NCBI GenBank assembly: GCA_026392465.1
Contig: JAPLCA010000034.1
Span: 1-64,000 of the forward strand
Reading direction: 5' to 3'
DNA length: 64,000 bases
DNA from: Propionibacteriales bacterium
GTDB taxonomy: Bacteria; Actinomycetota; Actinomycetes; Propionibacteriales; Nocardioidaceae
This document shows positions 16,532 through 26,347 of the stretch, one piece after another (within the stretch, counting starts at the first letter, position 1; each line of letters starts with the position of its first letter). The translations under genes were made by a program, and so were the position numbers. The notes under the pieces are model-generated. The model made no database searches and was not told where the DNA came from. It was given only the letters and a program-made list of their open reading frames with translations.

Positions 16532-17230
16532 TCATCGCGCGTCCTGGGGCATCTTCTTCGCGAGGTTGCGCACCGCGCGCAGCTGGAGCTGCTTGATCGC
16601 ACCCTCGGTGCGTCCGAGCGCGGCAGCGGTCTGGGCGATGCTCAGACCCTGGATGAAGCGCATGAGCACGCACTCGCGCTGCTCCGTCGGCAGCTCGGCC
16701 ACGGCGGCGAACAGCATCTCGTTGGAGAGCAGCGCCATGACGTCGTCCTCGGTGCTCGGAGCGCTCTGCGGGCCCTCTGGCACGTCGTCGGAGACGATCT
16801 CCAGCCGCGCGCGACCGGACTTGAAGTGGTCGACGACCAGGTTGCGGGCGATCGTCGTGAGCCACGCGCCGAAGTCCTTGCCCTGCCAGCTGAACCGCTG
16901 GATGGCACGCAGTCCGCGCACGAACGTCTCGCTCGTGAGGTCCTCGGCGAGCGTCTGGGAGCCGACGCGGTAGTAGATGAACCGGTAGATGCCGGTGACG
17001 TAGTGGTCGTAGAGCTGGCCGAACGCGTCGACGTCGCCCTCGCGGGCGAGGTCGACGAGGGCACGCAGCCGCAGGGCCTCGGGGTCGCCGTCGGGATCGA
17101 CGGGTCCGCTGGAGAACGCCGAGTGCGTCGCGGGCGCGGGCTCGGCCAGCGCCATGGCCAGGCGCAGGTCGTCAGGCGTCTGCAGGGCGAGCCGCAGCGC
17201 GGCGCGCAGTGCTCCCGTCCAACCCTCCAT
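16532..17230 (-). CDS. BldN-type ECF RNA polymerase sigma factor
   Basis: A 232-residue sigma-70 family regulator. Region 2 is VDAFGQLYDHYVTGIYRFIY (about 67-86) and DLTSETFVRGLRAI with FSWQGKDFGAWLTTIARN. Region 4 is LPTEQRECVLMRFIQGLSIA (about 181-200) and LGRTEGAIKQLQLRAVRNL. The N-terminal extension of about 55 residues is typical of BldN-like factors. GGGAGGGATC before the ATG is a good ribosome binding site. The gene directly downstream encodes the likely anti-sigma factor, and the order HAD phosphatase, glutaredoxin, rex, hemA near it parallels the Streptomyces bldN region. Confidence 0.88.
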   Translation of the reverse strand: MEGWTGALRAALRLALQTPDDLRLAMALAEPAPATHSAFSSGPVDPDGDPEALRLRALVDLAREGDVDAFGQLYDHYVTGIYRFIYYRVGSQTLAEDLTSETFVRGLRAIQRFSWQGKDFGAWLTTIARNLVVDHFKSGRARLEIVSDDVPEGPQSAPSTEDDVMALLSNEMLFAAVAELPTEQRECVLMRFIQGLSIAQTAAALGRTEGAIKQLQLRAVRNLAKKMPQDAR

Positions 17231-17241
17231 GATCCCTCCCG

Positions 17242-17258
17242 AAGATCTGCACGATCTT
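17242..17258. promoter_or_regulatory. Inverted repeat AAGATC-N5-GATCTT in the sigma gene leader
   Basis: A perfect 6-bp dyad around five bases lies 12-28 bases upstream of the sigma factor start. It may be an operator or a small leader hairpin near the ribosome binding site. Confidence 0.35.
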
Positions 17259-17326
17259 AAGCACTCGGCTCTGTTCCTGTCAGGAGTTCTCAGGTATCGA
17301 CCTGGTGAACCTGACGACGGTGCTGG

Positions 17327-18208
17327 TCAGCGCGCCCGGCGGAGGGTGCGGACGGCCTGCCAGGCCGCTGCGCCCGCGACGGCCAGCCCGGCCGCGCGCG
17401 TGCCGGCGAGCGCGACCTTGCGGCCGGTCCGGTAGTCGCGCACGTCCCACCCCTGCGCCTTCGCGTGGGCGCGCAGGCGGGGGTCGGGGTTGATTGCGCA
17501 CGGGTGGCCGACGAGCGAGAGCATCGGGAGGTCGTTGCTCGAGTCGGAGTAGGCGTAGCAGCGCTCGAGGTCGAGACCCTCGCGCTCCGCGATCGCGCGG
17601 ACGGCGACGGCCTTGCCCTCGCCGTGCAGCAGCTCGCCGACCAGCTCCCCGGTGTAGGTGCCGTCGACGTGCTCGGCCACGGTGCCGAGGGCGCCCGTGA
17701 GGCCGAGGCGTCGTGCGATGACGGCGGCGATCTCGATGGGCGCGGCCGTCACCAGCCAGACCCGCTGCCCGGCGTCGAGGTGCTGCTGGGCCAGGGCACG
17801 GGTGCCGGGCCAGATCTTGTGAGCCATGTGCTCGTCGAAGATCTGCTCGCCGATCTCCTCCAGCTCCGACACGTCGTGGCCGGCGATGAACGCGAGCGCG
17901 GACGAGCGGGCCTTCGCGATGTGCTCGGGGTCCTCGACGCCGGCCAGGCGGAAGTAGACCTGCTGCCAGGCGGCCTTGACGATGTCGCCGGTCGTGAAGA
18001 AGTCGCGCTGGTGCAGCCCGCGGGCGAAGTGGTAGATCGACGCGCCCTGCATGATCGTGTTGTCGACGTCGAAGAAGGCTGCCGCGTCGGGGTCGGGATC
18101 GGGGGCGAGCCAGTGCTCGACCTCGCTCGCGGCCGCCGCAGCCTGGCCGGCGAGCACCGACCGCGACCGCAGGTTCGGCCCCGGACGGGGGACCCGCTGG
18201 CTGGACAT
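17327..18208 (-). CDS. HAD-IB family phosphatase (SerB-like)
   Basis: A 293-residue haloacid-dehalogenase-type hydrolase. Motif I is [11 protein letters not shown] (about 46-56), motif II lies in [11 protein letters not shown] (about 151), and motif IV is [17 protein letters not shown] (about 218). A C-terminal stretch ([15 protein letters not shown]) may be amphipathic or membrane-associated. The family includes phosphoserine phosphatases and phospholipid phosphatases; the substrate is not assignable. The ATG has TAGGTT six bases upstream. Confidence 0.85.
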   Translation of the reverse strand: MSSQRVPRPGPNLRSRSVLAGQAAAAASEVEHWLAPDPDPDAAAFFDVDNTIMQGASIYHFARGLHQRDFFTTGDIVKAAWQQVYFRLAGVEDPEHIAKARSSALAFIAGHDVSELEEIGEQIFDEHMAHKIWPGTRALAQQHLDAGQRVWLVTAAPIEIAAVIARRLGLTGALGTVAEHVDGTYTGELVGELLHGEGKAVAVRAIAEREGLDLERCYAYSDSSNDLPMLSLVGHPCAINPDPRLRAHAKAQGWDVRDYRTGRKVALAGTRAAGLAVAGAAAWQAVRTLRRAR

Positions 18209-18214
18209 GACCCG

Positions 18215-18220
18215 AACCTA
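18215..18220 (-). promoter_or_regulatory. -10 TAGGTT before the HAD phosphatase gene
   Basis: On the minus strand TAGGTT is followed by CGGGTC and the ATG at 18208 (spacing six). Confidence 0.5.
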
Positions 18221-18385
18221 TCGGGTTCACGGCCCCGCGCCCAGGGTCGACGTGACGCCCCCCGTCTTTCCCCGCGTCTCGTGGACCTGACGACGAGATC
18301 CGACGTGGACACCGGCGTCGGCTCACCAGGACGCGGACGCCCGCGGACGGGGCGGGTGACTGGCGCACTGTGGTTGACTCGCATC

Positions 18386-19963
18386 GTGACCTCCTCGACC
18401 ACGACGAACGTGTCTGCGCTGGTCAGCGACGCCGCGCGGCGCTCGCCCGAGGCCGTCGCCCTCGTGCAGCACCGGGGCGGCCGTCAGGAGCGCACGTGGG
18501 CGCAGCTCGACGCCGACGTCGACGCCGCGTCGCGCGCGCTGAGCGGGGTCGGCCTGCGTGCCGGCCACCGCGTGGCGCTCGTGATGGCCAACCGGATCGA
18601 CCTGGCCGTCGCCTACTTCGGGATCCTGCGCGGCGGGATGGTCGCCGTCCCGGTCAACCCGCGCTCGACGGAGCGCGAGATCGGCCGCATGCTGGCCGAC
18701 TCGGGCGCCAGGGTGGTGCTGTGCGACGAGAGCGCGGTCGACCAGGTGCGCTCCGCGGTCACCGACCTCGACGTGCTCGTCGTCGTCGACGGCACCCCGC
18801 CACGTGAGGGAGAGGTCGGGTTCGACCGTCTCCTGCGCGACGCCCCCGACGTCGAGCCCGCGGCCCCCCGCGACGAGGAGGCGCCGGCGGTGGTGCTCTA
18901 CACCTCCGGCACGAGCGGCAAGCCGCGTGGCGCGATCCTGTCGCACCGGGCCCTGCTCGCCAACGTCGAGCAGACCGCGGCGGTCGAGCCCCCGATCGTC
19001 ACGCCCGACGACGTCGTCCTCGGTCTGCTGCCCATGTTCCACATCTACGGGCTGAACGCCGTCCTCGGCCAGGCCGTGCGCCAGGGTGCGCGGGTGGTCA
19101 TGGTCGACGGCTTCGACCCGGCCGGCCTGCTGCGGACGATCCGTGACGAGGGCGTCACCAACGTGGCCCTCGCGCCGCCGGTCGTCGCCGCGTGGGCCGG
19201 TCGCACCGACCTGCGCGAGCACCTCGCCGGCGTCAAGCACGTGCTGAGCGGGGCGTCGACGCTCGACCCGGAGCTCGCCGCGGAGTTCGCGGCGTCCTCG
19301 GGGCACGTCGTCGAGCAGGGCTACGGGCTCACCGAGACCGCTCCCGTCATCACCGCGACGCTTGCCTCAGGACGTCCGGACGGCGAGCCCCCGCGCCCCG
19401 GCTCCGTCGGACGTCCCCTGCCGGGCGTCGAGCTGCGTCTCGTCGACACCAGCGGGGAGGACGCCGAGCCCGGCGACCCGGCCGAGGTGTGGGTGCGCGG
19501 CCGCAACCTCTTCTCGGGCTACTGGCCCGACGGTTCCGACGGACCCCGCGACGACGGCTGGTACCCGACGGGCGACATCGGCTACCTCGACGACGCCGGC
19601 GACCTCACCTTGGTCGACCGGGTGCGCGAGCTGGTGATCGTGTCGGGCTTCAACGTCTACCCGGCCGAGGTCGAGCTCGTCGTCGCCGAGCTCGACGACG
19701 TCGCCGAGGTGGCGGTCGTCGGACTCCCGGACGAGCAGACGGGCGAGGCGGTCGTCGCGTTCGTCGTCCCGCGGGACGACGCACCGACCGACGGGCTCGA
19801 GGCCCGCGTGCTGGAGCACTGCTCCACGCGGCTGGCCCGGTTCAAGCAGCCACGTCAGGTCGTCGTGGTGGAGGGGCTTCCGCACTCCGCCACCGGGAAG
19901 GTCGCCAAGGGTCGGCTGCGGGCGCTGGCGCGCAGCCACGACCTCGGCCTTCAGGCCCGATGA
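18386..19963 (+). CDS. Acyl-CoA synthetase (AMP-binding, FadD-like)
   Basis: A 525-residue ANL-superfamily ligase that adenylates a carboxylate and transfers it to CoA. The P-loop is VLYTSGTSGKPRGAILSH (about 171-188), followed by MFHIYGLN, EQGYGLTETAPV (about 311) and DDGWYPTGDIGYLDDAGDL (about 390). The catalytic Lys is in HSATGKVAKG (about 510). The length fits medium/long-chain fatty acid ligases; the substrate is unknown. The GTG start is the first codon before recognisable domain sequence. It overlaps the glutaredoxin gene by ATGA. Confidence 0.88.
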   Translation: MTSSTTTNVSALVSDAARRSPEAVALVQHRGGRQERTWAQLDADVDAASRALSGVGLRAGHRVALVMANRIDLAVAYFGILRGGMVAVPVNPRSTEREIGRMLADSGARVVLCDESAVDQVRSAVTDLDVLVVVDGTPPREGEVGFDRLLRDAPDVEPAAPRDEEAPAVVLYTSGTSGKPRGAILSHRALLANVEQTAAVEPPIVTPDDVVLGLLPMFHIYGLNAVLGQAVRQGARVVMVDGFDPAGLLRTIRDEGVTNVALAPPVVAAWAGRTDLREHLAGVKHVLSGASTLDPELAAEFAASSGHVVEQGYGLTETAPVITATLASGRPDGEPPRPGSVGRPLPGVELRLVDTSGEDAEPGDPAEVWVRGRNLFSGYWPDGSDGPRDDGWYPTGDIGYLDDAGDLTLVDRVRELVIVSGFNVYPAEVELVVAELDDVAEVAVVGLPDEQTGEAVVAFVVPRDDAPTDGLEARVLEHCSTRLARFKQPRQVVVVEGLPHSATGKVAKGRLRALARSHDLGLQAR

Positions 19964-20283
19964 GCCTCTTCCGTCGCCGCACGCGAGCGCCTGAGGAGGC
20001 GCGGCCGGACCCCGCTCCGGCCGTGCCGCACGCGCACGCCGCGCGCGTGGTCGTCTACAGCCGGGCGGGCTGCCACCTGTGCGAGACCGCCGAGGCCGAG
20101 GTCGAGCGGATCTGCGCCGAGCAGGGCAGCGACTGGGCGCGGGTCGACGTCGACGGCGACCCCGAGCTGGTCCGTCTCTTCCACGCCATGGTGCCAGTGG
20201 TGTTCGTCGACGGCCGCCAGCACGACTTCTTCCGCGTGACGCCGGCCCGGCTGGTCGCCGCGCTCGCCCGCCCGACGCCCTAG
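19960..20283 (+). CDS. Glutaredoxin-family protein
   Basis: A 107-residue protein. After a basic and Pro-rich N-terminus of about 30 residues comes a thioredoxin-fold domain. It has VVVYSRAGCHLCETAEAEVE (CHLC redox pair near 43-46), the cis-Pro in AMVPVVFVDG, and DFFRVTPARLVAALA. It belongs to the glutaredoxin-like family found next to rex and bldN in actinobacteria. It is translationally coupled to the upstream ligase gene. Confidence 0.85.
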   Translation: MSLFRRRTRAPEEARPDPAPAVPHAHAARVVVYSRAGCHLCETAEAEVERICAEQGSDWARVDVDGDPELVRLFHAMVPVVFVDGRQHDFFRVTPARLVAALARPTP

Positions 20284-20369
20284 GGGACGGTGCGCTGAGC
20301 GACGGTCGACAGGCGCCGCCGCCCTACCACGTCGCGTGTGAGGAATCCCACCCACCCCCGTCGTCGATT

Positions 20370-20387
20370 TTGTTCCGTCGTTCACAA
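20370..20387. promoter_or_regulatory. Rex operator overlapping the rex promoter
   Basis: TTGTTCCGTCGTTCACAA matches the Rex consensus TTGTGAA-N4-TTCACAA perfectly in the right half and in TTGT of the left half. TTGTTC (20370-20375) can serve as -35, with TAAACT (20393-20398) 17 bases further as -10. Rex binding would therefore block the promoter. Autoregulation of rex-hemACD is known in Streptomyces. Confidence 0.65.
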
Positions 20388-20392
20388 GCTCG

Positions 20393-20398
20393 TAAACT
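20393..20398 (+). promoter_or_regulatory. -10 TAAACT of the rex-hem operon
   Basis: TAAACT is spaced 17 bases from TTGTTC and about 55 bases from the rex GTG. Confidence 0.5.
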
Positions 20399-20453
20399 GG
20401 TCCGTGCGCTGCCCGCCCACGTCGGGTGAATCCTTGCGGCGCGATGGAGCACC

Positions 20454-21143
20454 GTGACCCTTCTGCGCGAGACCCCGACCGGGACCCCCGATCCCGCGGC
20501 GGCATCGGCGACCCGCGACGTCCCTGACGCGACGCTCGCACGCCTGCCGCTGTACCTGCGGGTCCTGCAGACGTTCGCGGACGCGGGCGCCGCGACCTGC
20601 TCGTCGGTCGAGCTGGCCGAGGCGGCGGGCGTCAACCCCGCGAAGGTGCGCAAGGACCTGTCCCACCTCGGCTCCTACGGCACCCGGGGCGTCGGCTACG
20701 ACGTCGAGTACCTGCAGTACCAGATCGCGCGAGGGCTGGGGCAGACGCAGACGTGGGACGTCGTCATCGTCGGCGCCGGCAACCTCGGCTCGGCGCTGTC
20801 GACCTACGGCGGCTTCGCGCCGCGCGGCATCCGCGTGGCGGCCGTGCTCGACACCGACCCGGCCCGGGTCGGCAGCACGGTCGGTGGCGTCGAGGTGCGC
20901 CCGCTCGACGCGCTCGACGCCGTCGTCGCGCAGCACGCCATCGCGATCGCCGTGGTCGCCGTGCCCGGCGACGCCGCGCAGGACGTCGCCGACCGCCTGG
21001 TCGCCGCCGGCGTCACGAGCATCCTCAACTTCGCACCTGCCGTGCTGCAGGTGCCGCCCCACGTGCAGGTGCGCAAGGTCGACCTCTCGGTCGAGCTGCA
21101 GATCCTCGCGTACCACGAGCAGCGGAAGGCGGAGACGGCATGA
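20454..21143 (+). CDS. rex: Redox-sensing transcriptional repressor Rex
   Basis: A 229-residue NADH/NAD+-sensing repressor. The N-terminal winged helix runs LPLYLRVLQTF with VELAEAAGVNPAKVRKDLSH (about 46-65) and GSYGTRGVGYDVEYL. The Rossmann fold VVIVGAGNLGSAL begins near 103. The C-terminal swapped helix is VDLSVELQILAYHEQ. All are family hallmarks. It heads the haem gene cluster, and a full consensus site lies before nuoA, so it likely senses NADH and controls haem synthesis and complex I together. Confidence 0.95.
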   Translation: MTLLRETPTGTPDPAAASATRDVPDATLARLPLYLRVLQTFADAGAATCSSVELAEAAGVNPAKVRKDLSHLGSYGTRGVGYDVEYLQYQIARGLGQTQTWDVVIVGAGNLGSALSTYGGFAPRGIRVAAVLDTDPARVGSTVGGVEVRPLDALDAVVAQHAIAIAVVAVPGDAAQDVADRLVAAGVTSILNFAPAVLQVPPHVQVRKVDLSVELQILAYHEQRKAETA

Positions 21144-21219
21144 GCGAGCGCCAGCGAGCGGTGAATGGGCACCTCATGCCGGCACGTCCGTACCGTGCTC
21201 TTCCCACGGAGGTGACGGC

Positions 21220-22530
21220 ATGAGCGTCTTGGTGGTGGGCATGTCCCACCGGTCGGCCCCGATCGACGTGCTGGAGCGCGCGTCGCTCGACACCGACGCG
21301 GCGGTCAAGCTCGCGCACCGGGCGCTGGAGACGGCGTCGGTCACGGAGGCCGCCGTCATCTCCACCTGCAACCGGGTCGAGGTGTACGTGGAGGCCGACC
21401 GGTTCCACAACGCCCTGGAGGACGTCTCGCACCTGCTGGCCGAGCACGCGGGGCTGGGTCGTGAGGACCTCGTGTCGCACGCGTACGTGCACTACGACGA
21501 CTCGGCGGTCGCGCACCTGTTCTCGGTGGCGGCGGGCATGGACTCGATGATCCTCGGCGAGAGCCAGATCCTCGGCCAGGTGCGCCAGGCGCTGCACACG
21601 GGCCAGGCGGAGTCGACGGTCGGCTCGGCGCTGAACGCGCTGTTCCAGCAGGCGCTGCGCATCGGCAAGCGCGGGCACGCGGAGACCGGGATCGACCGGC
21701 TGGCGCCGTCGACGGTGACGGCCGGCCTGGACGCCGTGGGCGACGTGGTGCTCGAGCCCGACACCCGGTTCCTGGTGGCCGGGGCGGGGACGATGGCCAG
21801 CCTCGCGGTCCGCACGCTCGTGGAGCGCGGTGTCGAGCCGCGCCGCATCATGGTCGCCAACCGCACGTTCCAGCGCGCCTACGAGCTTGTCGCCACCTTC
21901 GGCGTGAGCGCCGTCCGCTGGGAGGCGCTCGACGTCGAGCTGGCGGCGGCCGACGTGGTCATCAGCTGCACCGGTGCGGCCGGGTCGGTCTTCGAGGTCG
22001 ACCGGGTCGCCGCGGCGCTCGCCCGGGGTGGTCGCCGGTCCGAGGAGATGGTGTTCGTCGACCTGGCGCTGCCGCGCGACGTCGCCGCCGGCGTGGGTGA
22101 GCTCGACGGGGTCACCGTGATCGACCTGGTCACGCTCGCCGCCCGCTCGGAGAACGCTGAGCTGGCCGGCGACGTCGAGCAGGTGCGGGCGATCGTCGCC
22201 GACGAGGTGCGCAGCTTCCTGGCGGCCAAGGCGCAGTCGCGCGTGACGCCCACCGTGAAGGCGCTGCGCAGCATGGCCACCGAGGTCGTGGACGCCGAGA
22301 CGTCGCGTCTGCTGGGCCGCCTGGACGGTCTCGCGCCGGACCAGGTCGAGCAGGTCCGCATCGCGCTGAAGCGGGTCGCCGACAAGCTGATCCACGCGCC
22401 GACGGTGCGGGTGCAGCAGCTCATCGACGGCCCTGCGGGGCTCACCTACGCCGACGCGCTGTCGGACCTGTTCGCGCTCGACCCCGCCACGGTCGACGCC
22501 GTCACCCAGGTGAAGGGAGGCAAGGGATGA
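21220..22530 (+). CDS. hemA: Glutamyl-tRNA reductase
   Basis: A 436-residue enzyme for the first committed step of C5 haem synthesis, reducing Glu-tRNA to glutamate-1-semialdehyde. The catalytic Cys50 is in [24 protein letters not shown] lies near 110, the NADPH site is [15 protein letters not shown] (about 187), and a C-terminal dimerisation helix follows. GGAGG precedes the ATG. It lies 76 bases after rex and overlaps hemC by ATGA. Confidence 0.95.
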   Translation: MSVLVVGMSHRSAPIDVLERASLDTDAAVKLAHRALETASVTEAAVISTCNRVEVYVEADRFHNALEDVSHLLAEHAGLGREDLVSHAYVHYDDSAVAHLFSVAAGMDSMILGESQILGQVRQALHTGQAESTVGSALNALFQQALRIGKRGHAETGIDRLAPSTVTAGLDAVGDVVLEPDTRFLVAGAGTMASLAVRTLVERGVEPRRIMVANRTFQRAYELVATFGVSAVRWEALDVELAAADVVISCTGAAGSVFEVDRVAAALARGGRRSEEMVFVDLALPRDVAAGVGELDGVTVIDLVTLAARSENAELAGDVEQVRAIVADEVRSFLAAKAQSRVTPTVKALRSMATEVVDAETSRLLGRLDGLAPDQVEQVRIALKRVADKLIHAPTVRVQQLIDGPAGLTYADALSDLFALDPATVDAVTQVKGGKG

Positions 22531-23486
22531 GCGACCGCGCCCCCCTGCGTCTCGGCACCCGTGCCAGCGCCCTCGCCACCACCCAGTCGGGGCAGGTGGC
22601 GGCCCTGATCACCGAGCTGACCGGCGTCGACGTCGAGCTCGTCACCGTCAGCACCGAGGGCGACCGGAACCAGGCCCCGCTCACCCAGATCGGCGGCACG
22701 GGCGTGTTCGTCGCTGCCCTGCGCGAGGCGGTGCTGGACGGTCACGTCGACCTCGCCGTGCACTCGCTGAAGGACCTGCCGACGACCCCCGACCCGTCGC
22801 TCACGCTCGCCGCGGTCACGTCGCGGGAGGACCCGCGCGACGTGCTCGTCGCCCGCGACGGGCTCACCCTGGGCGAGCTGCCGCACGGCTCGCGGGTGGG
22901 CACCGGGTCGCCGCGTCGCGCCGCCCAGATCAACGCGCTCGGTCTCGGCGTGGAGGTCGTGCCCGTGCGCGGCAACGTCGACACCCGCATCGGCAAGGTC
23001 ACGTCGGGCGAGCTCGACGCCGTCGTCCTCGCCCGCGCCGGGCTCCTGCGCCTGGGGCGTGAGGACGAGGCCACCGAGGTGCTCGACCCGATCCAGGTGC
23101 TCCCGGCCCCCGGCCAGGGCGCCCTCGCCTGCGAGTGTCGCGCCGACGACGCCGAGACCGCTACGATCCTCGCCGTGCTCGACGACCGGGACACCCGGGC
23201 CGCCGTCACGGCCGAACGTTCCCTGCTCTCCGCGCTGGAGGCAGGGTGCAGCGCACCCGTCGGTGCGCTCGCCGACGTCGTCTGGGGAGACGACGGCGAC
23301 GAGCTGTGGCTGCGCGCCGTGGTCGGAGACCCCTCCGGCTCACCCACCATCCGCCTGTCCGCCTCCGGCCCGCTCAGCGAGCCGGCAGCGGTCGGCGAAC
23401 GTCTCGCTGCCGAGATGCTCGCCGAAGGTGCGTCCGAGCTGATGGCCGACACCCCGTCCGGCACATCGATCGGATCCACCTCATGA
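22527..23486 (+). CDS. hemC: Porphobilinogen deaminase (hydroxymethylbilane synthase)
   Basis: A 319-residue enzyme that joins four porphobilinogens. The N-terminus [19 protein letters not shown] is typical, as are HSLKDLPT (80-87), GSPRRAAQ (128-135) and the dipyrromethane attachment Cys241 in [11 protein letters not shown]. It overlaps hemA and the downstream gene by four bases each, so the operon is tightly coupled. Confidence 0.95.
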   Translation: MSDRAPLRLGTRASALATTQSGQVAALITELTGVDVELVTVSTEGDRNQAPLTQIGGTGVFVAALREAVLDGHVDLAVHSLKDLPTTPDPSLTLAAVTSREDPRDVLVARDGLTLGELPHGSRVGTGSPRRAAQINALGLGVEVVPVRGNVDTRIGKVTSGELDAVVLARAGLLRLGREDEATEVLDPIQVLPAPGQGALACECRADDAETATILAVLDDRDTRAAVTAERSLLSALEAGCSAPVGALADVVWGDDGDELWLRAVVGDPSGSPTIRLSASGPLSEPAAVGERLAAEMLAEGASELMADTPSGTSIGSTS

Positions 23487-25156
23487 CCACCCGGCAGTCC
23501 AGGAAGAAGACCGACACCGTGACACCACCCACCACCGCCACCGTCGAGGCACCCGCGAAGCAGGAGCCCGCCACCAAGCGGAGCCCGAAGCCGCTGGGGC
23601 ACGTCAGCTTCGTCGGCACCGGCCCGGGCGATGCCAGCCTGCTGACCGTCCGCGCGGCCGAGCTCATCGCCGAGGCCGACGTCGCCATCATCGAGCAGCC
23701 CGAGCAGGCTGCCCTCGTGCCCGAGGGCGTCGAGGTCGTCGACGGCGGCGTCGGTGAGGACGGCACCGCCCTCACCCACGCCGCGCGTGCCCGGCTCGTC
23801 GTCCGGCACGCGAGGACCGGCGCCCACGTGGTGCGCCTGGTCAGCGGCGACCCGTTCACGTACGCCACGGCGCCCGAGGAGGCGGCCGCGTGCGCGAAGG
23901 CCGGCATCGCCTTCGAGATCGTGCCCGGCGTCTCGTCGGTCACCGGTGTCCCCGCCTACGCGGGCGTGCCGCTCACGAACAAGGCGCACCGTCAGTACCG
24001 CGTGGTCAGCGTCGGCGACGCGACCATCACCTGGGCCGACCACGCCGGTACCGACACGCTGGTGCTGCTGTCGGCCGTCGCGCGCATCGGTGAGGCCGCG
24101 GCCGGTCTGATCGAGGCGGGCCGCTCCCCGCAGACGCCTGTCGCCATGACCCGCGTCGGCACGACCACCGAGCAGACGACCGTCGTGTCCACGCTCGCCG
24201 ACATCGCCGTCGACGCGAAGGCCGCGGCCATGACGTCGCCGGCCATCACCGTCGTCGGCGAGGTCGTCGCGATGCGCGAGGCGCTGTCGTGGTTCGAGAC
24301 GAAGCCGCTGTACGGCTGGCGCGTGCTCGTGCCGCGCACCAAGGAGCAGTCGGCCGGCCTGGCCGCGCGGCTGCGCTCCTACGGCGCGGTCTCGGAGGAG
24401 GTGCCGACGATCTCCGTCGAGCCGCCCCGCAACCCGCAGCAGATGGACAAGGCCGTCCGTGGCCTGGTCGAGGGCCGCTACGAGTGGGTCGCGTTCACCA
24501 GCGCGAACGCCGTGAAGGCCGTGCGGGAGAAGTTCGAGGAGTACGGTCTCGACGCGCGCGCGTTCTCGGGCCTGAAGATCGCCGCGGTCGGCGAGAAGAC
24601 CGCCGAGGCGATCAGCACGTGGGGCATCCGCGCCGACCTCGTGCCGAGCGGGGAGCAGTCGGCCCGCGGCCTGGTCGAGGACTGGCCGCCGTTCGACGAG
24701 CTGCTCGACCCGATCAACCGGGTGTTCCTCCCGCGCGCCGACATCGCGACCGAGACGCTCGTGGCCGGCCTGCAGGACCTCGGCTGGGAGGTCGACGACG
24801 TGACCGCCTACCGCACCGTGCGGGCGGCCCCGCCGCCGGCGCCGACGCGTGAGGCGATCAAGACCGGCAAGTTCGACGCGGTGCTGTTCACGTCGAGCTC
24901 GACCGTGCGCAACCTGGTCGGGATCGCGGGCAAGCCGCACGCGTCGACGATCATCGCGTGCATCGGCCCGGCCACGGCGCAGACGGCGGAGGAGCACGGC
25001 CTGCGGGTCGACGTCCTCGCCGAGCAGCCGTCGGCGGACGTGCTCGCGGACGCGCTCGCCGAGTTCGGTGCCGCCCGTCGGCTCGCCTTCCTGGAGGCGG
25101 GGGAGCCGGTGCTGAAGCCGTCGCAGAAGAAGCCGTCGTCGCGGCGCAAGGCCTGA
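23483..25156 (+). CDS. Fused uroporphyrinogen-III C-methyltransferase/uroporphyrinogen-III synthase
   Basis: A 557-residue fusion. After a Lys/Pro/Thr-rich N-terminus (1-38), the SUMT (CobA-like) domain shows [19 protein letters not shown] (about 43), [12 protein letters not shown] (about 117) and [19 protein letters not shown]. The HemD domain (about 275-530) shows [39 protein letters not shown] and TSSSTVRNL. This fusion is common in actinobacteria and supplies the precursor for both haem and sirohaem/cobalamin. It ends in a basic tail (KKPSSRRKA). In Streptomyces annotation it is called hemD. Confidence 0.92.
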   Translation: MTTRQSRKKTDTVTPPTTATVEAPAKQEPATKRSPKPLGHVSFVGTGPGDASLLTVRAAELIAEADVAIIEQPEQAALVPEGVEVVDGGVGEDGTALTHAARARLVVRHARTGAHVVRLVSGDPFTYATAPEEAAACAKAGIAFEIVPGVSSVTGVPAYAGVPLTNKAHRQYRVVSVGDATITWADHAGTDTLVLLSAVARIGEAAAGLIEAGRSPQTPVAMTRVGTTTEQTTVVSTLADIAVDAKAAAMTSPAITVVGEVVAMREALSWFETKPLYGWRVLVPRTKEQSAGLAARLRSYGAVSEEVPTISVEPPRNPQQMDKAVRGLVEGRYEWVAFTSANAVKAVREKFEEYGLDARAFSGLKIAAVGEKTAEAISTWGIRADLVPSGEQSARGLVEDWPPFDELLDPINRVFLPRADIATETLVAGLQDLGWEVDDVTAYRTVRAAPPPAPTREAIKTGKFDAVLFTSSSTVRNLVGIAGKPHASTIIACIGPATAQTAEEHGLRVDVLAEQPSADVLADALAEFGAARRLAFLEAGEPVLKPSQKKPSSRRKA

Positions 25157-25157
25157 C

Positions 25158-26168
25158 GTGGCCCAGGACCGACCTGCCCAGGACCGGCCAGCACAGCGTC
25201 GACCGCCTGTGCACCGACCGCGCCGTCTCCGCACGACGCCCGCCATGCGGGCGCTCGTGCGCGAGACGCGCACGGAGCCGTCGCAGCTGATCCTGCCGAT
25301 GTTCGTGGGGGAGGGGCTCGCCGAGCCCAAGCCGATCTCGAGCATGCCGGGCGTCGTGCAGCACACCCGGGCGTCGGCACGGGCAGCGGTGCGCGAGGCG
25401 GCCGACCTGGGCCTGGGCGGGGTCATGCTGTTCGGCGTGCCCGAGCACAAGGACGCGGTGGGTTCGGGGGCGCTCGACCCCGACGGCATCCTCAACGTCG
25501 CCCTGGCCGACGCCCGTGACGAGGTCGGTGACGATCTGCTCGTCATGGCCGACCTGTGCCTCGACGAGTTCACCGACCACGGCCACTGCGGCGTGCTCGA
25601 CGACCAGGGTCGCGTCGACAACGACGCGACGCTGGAGATCTACGGCCGGATGGGCGTCGTGCAGGCCGAGTCGGGAGCCCACCTCGTCGGCCCGAGCGGC
25701 ATGATGGACGGCCAGGTCGCGGTGGTGCGCGCGGCGCTCGACGACGCCGGCCACACCGACGTCGCGATCCTCGCCTACGCCGCGAAGTACGCGTCGGCGT
25801 TCTACGGCCCGTTCCGCGAGGCGGTCGACTCCTCGCTGCAGGGCGACCGCAAGACCTACCAGCAGGACCCGGGCAACGCCCGCGAGGCGCTGCGCGAGAC
25901 GCTCCTCGACGTCGCGGAGGGTGCCGACATCGTCATGGTCAAGCCGGCGCTCGCCTACCTCGACCTCGTCGCGTCGATCCGCGCCGCCGTCGACCTGCCC
26001 GTCGCCGCCTACACCGTGTCGGGCGAGTACGCCATGGTCGAGGCCGCCGCCGAGAAGGGCTGGATCGACCGCGACCGCACCGTCTCGGAGGCGATCACCT
26101 CCATCCGTCGCGCCGGCGCCGACATCGTCCTCACCTACTGGGCCGCGGAGATCGCCCGCCGCGCCTGA
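25158..26168 (+). CDS. hemB: Delta-aminolevulinic acid dehydratase (porphobilinogen synthase)
   Basis: A 336-residue enzyme that condenses two ALA to porphobilinogen. LTEP-type N-terminal block: [20 protein letters not shown] (about 31). The active-site Lys residues are in [11 protein letters not shown] (about 210) and MVKPALAYL (about 261). The metal loop reads [14 protein letters not shown], which keeps two of the three Cys of zinc enzymes, with Asp in the place of the middle one. The GTG start follows the preceding stop by one base. It is the last gene of the rex-hem group, before a large palindromic region. Confidence 0.95.
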   Translation: MAQDRPAQDRPAQRRPPVHRPRRLRTTPAMRALVRETRTEPSQLILPMFVGEGLAEPKPISSMPGVVQHTRASARAAVREAADLGLGGVMLFGVPEHKDAVGSGALDPDGILNVALADARDEVGDDLLVMADLCLDEFTDHGHCGVLDDQGRVDNDATLEIYGRMGVVQAESGAHLVGPSGMMDGQVAVVRAALDDAGHTDVAILAYAAKYASAFYGPFREAVDSSLQGDRKTYQQDPGNAREALRETLLDVAEGADIVMVKPALAYLDLVASIRAAVDLPVAAYTVSGEYAMVEAAAEKGWIDRDRTVSEAITSIRRAGADIVLTYWAAEIARRA

Positions 26169-26204
26169 GCGCCACCCTCGACCTCCGGGTGCGTGCGTCG
26201 GCGC

Positions 26205-26340
26205 GGGCTCTCGTGCGGGAGGGGGTGCGCTGGTGTGGCTTCCCGCTCGGGTGGGGGTGCGCTGGCGCGGTTCCGTGGTCGGGTGGGGCTGCGCTGGCGC
26301 GGTTCCGTGGTCGGGTGGGGCTGCGCTGGCGCGGCTTCTC
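26205..26340 (-). repeat. 32-bp tandem repeat, inverted orientation, about 3.5-4 units
   Basis: Units such as CGTGGTCGGGTGGGGCTGCG (26273 onward and repeated at +32) are the reverse complement of the 32-bp units at 26791-27004. The two inner units are almost identical and the outer ones are diverged. Confidence 0.75.
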
Positions 26341-26347
26341 GTGGAGG

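Noticed and set aside
18361..18385. TTGACT before the acyl-CoA ligase as a -35 box
   Set aside because: It ends only eight bases before the GTG, leaving no room for a -10 box and start site before the gene.
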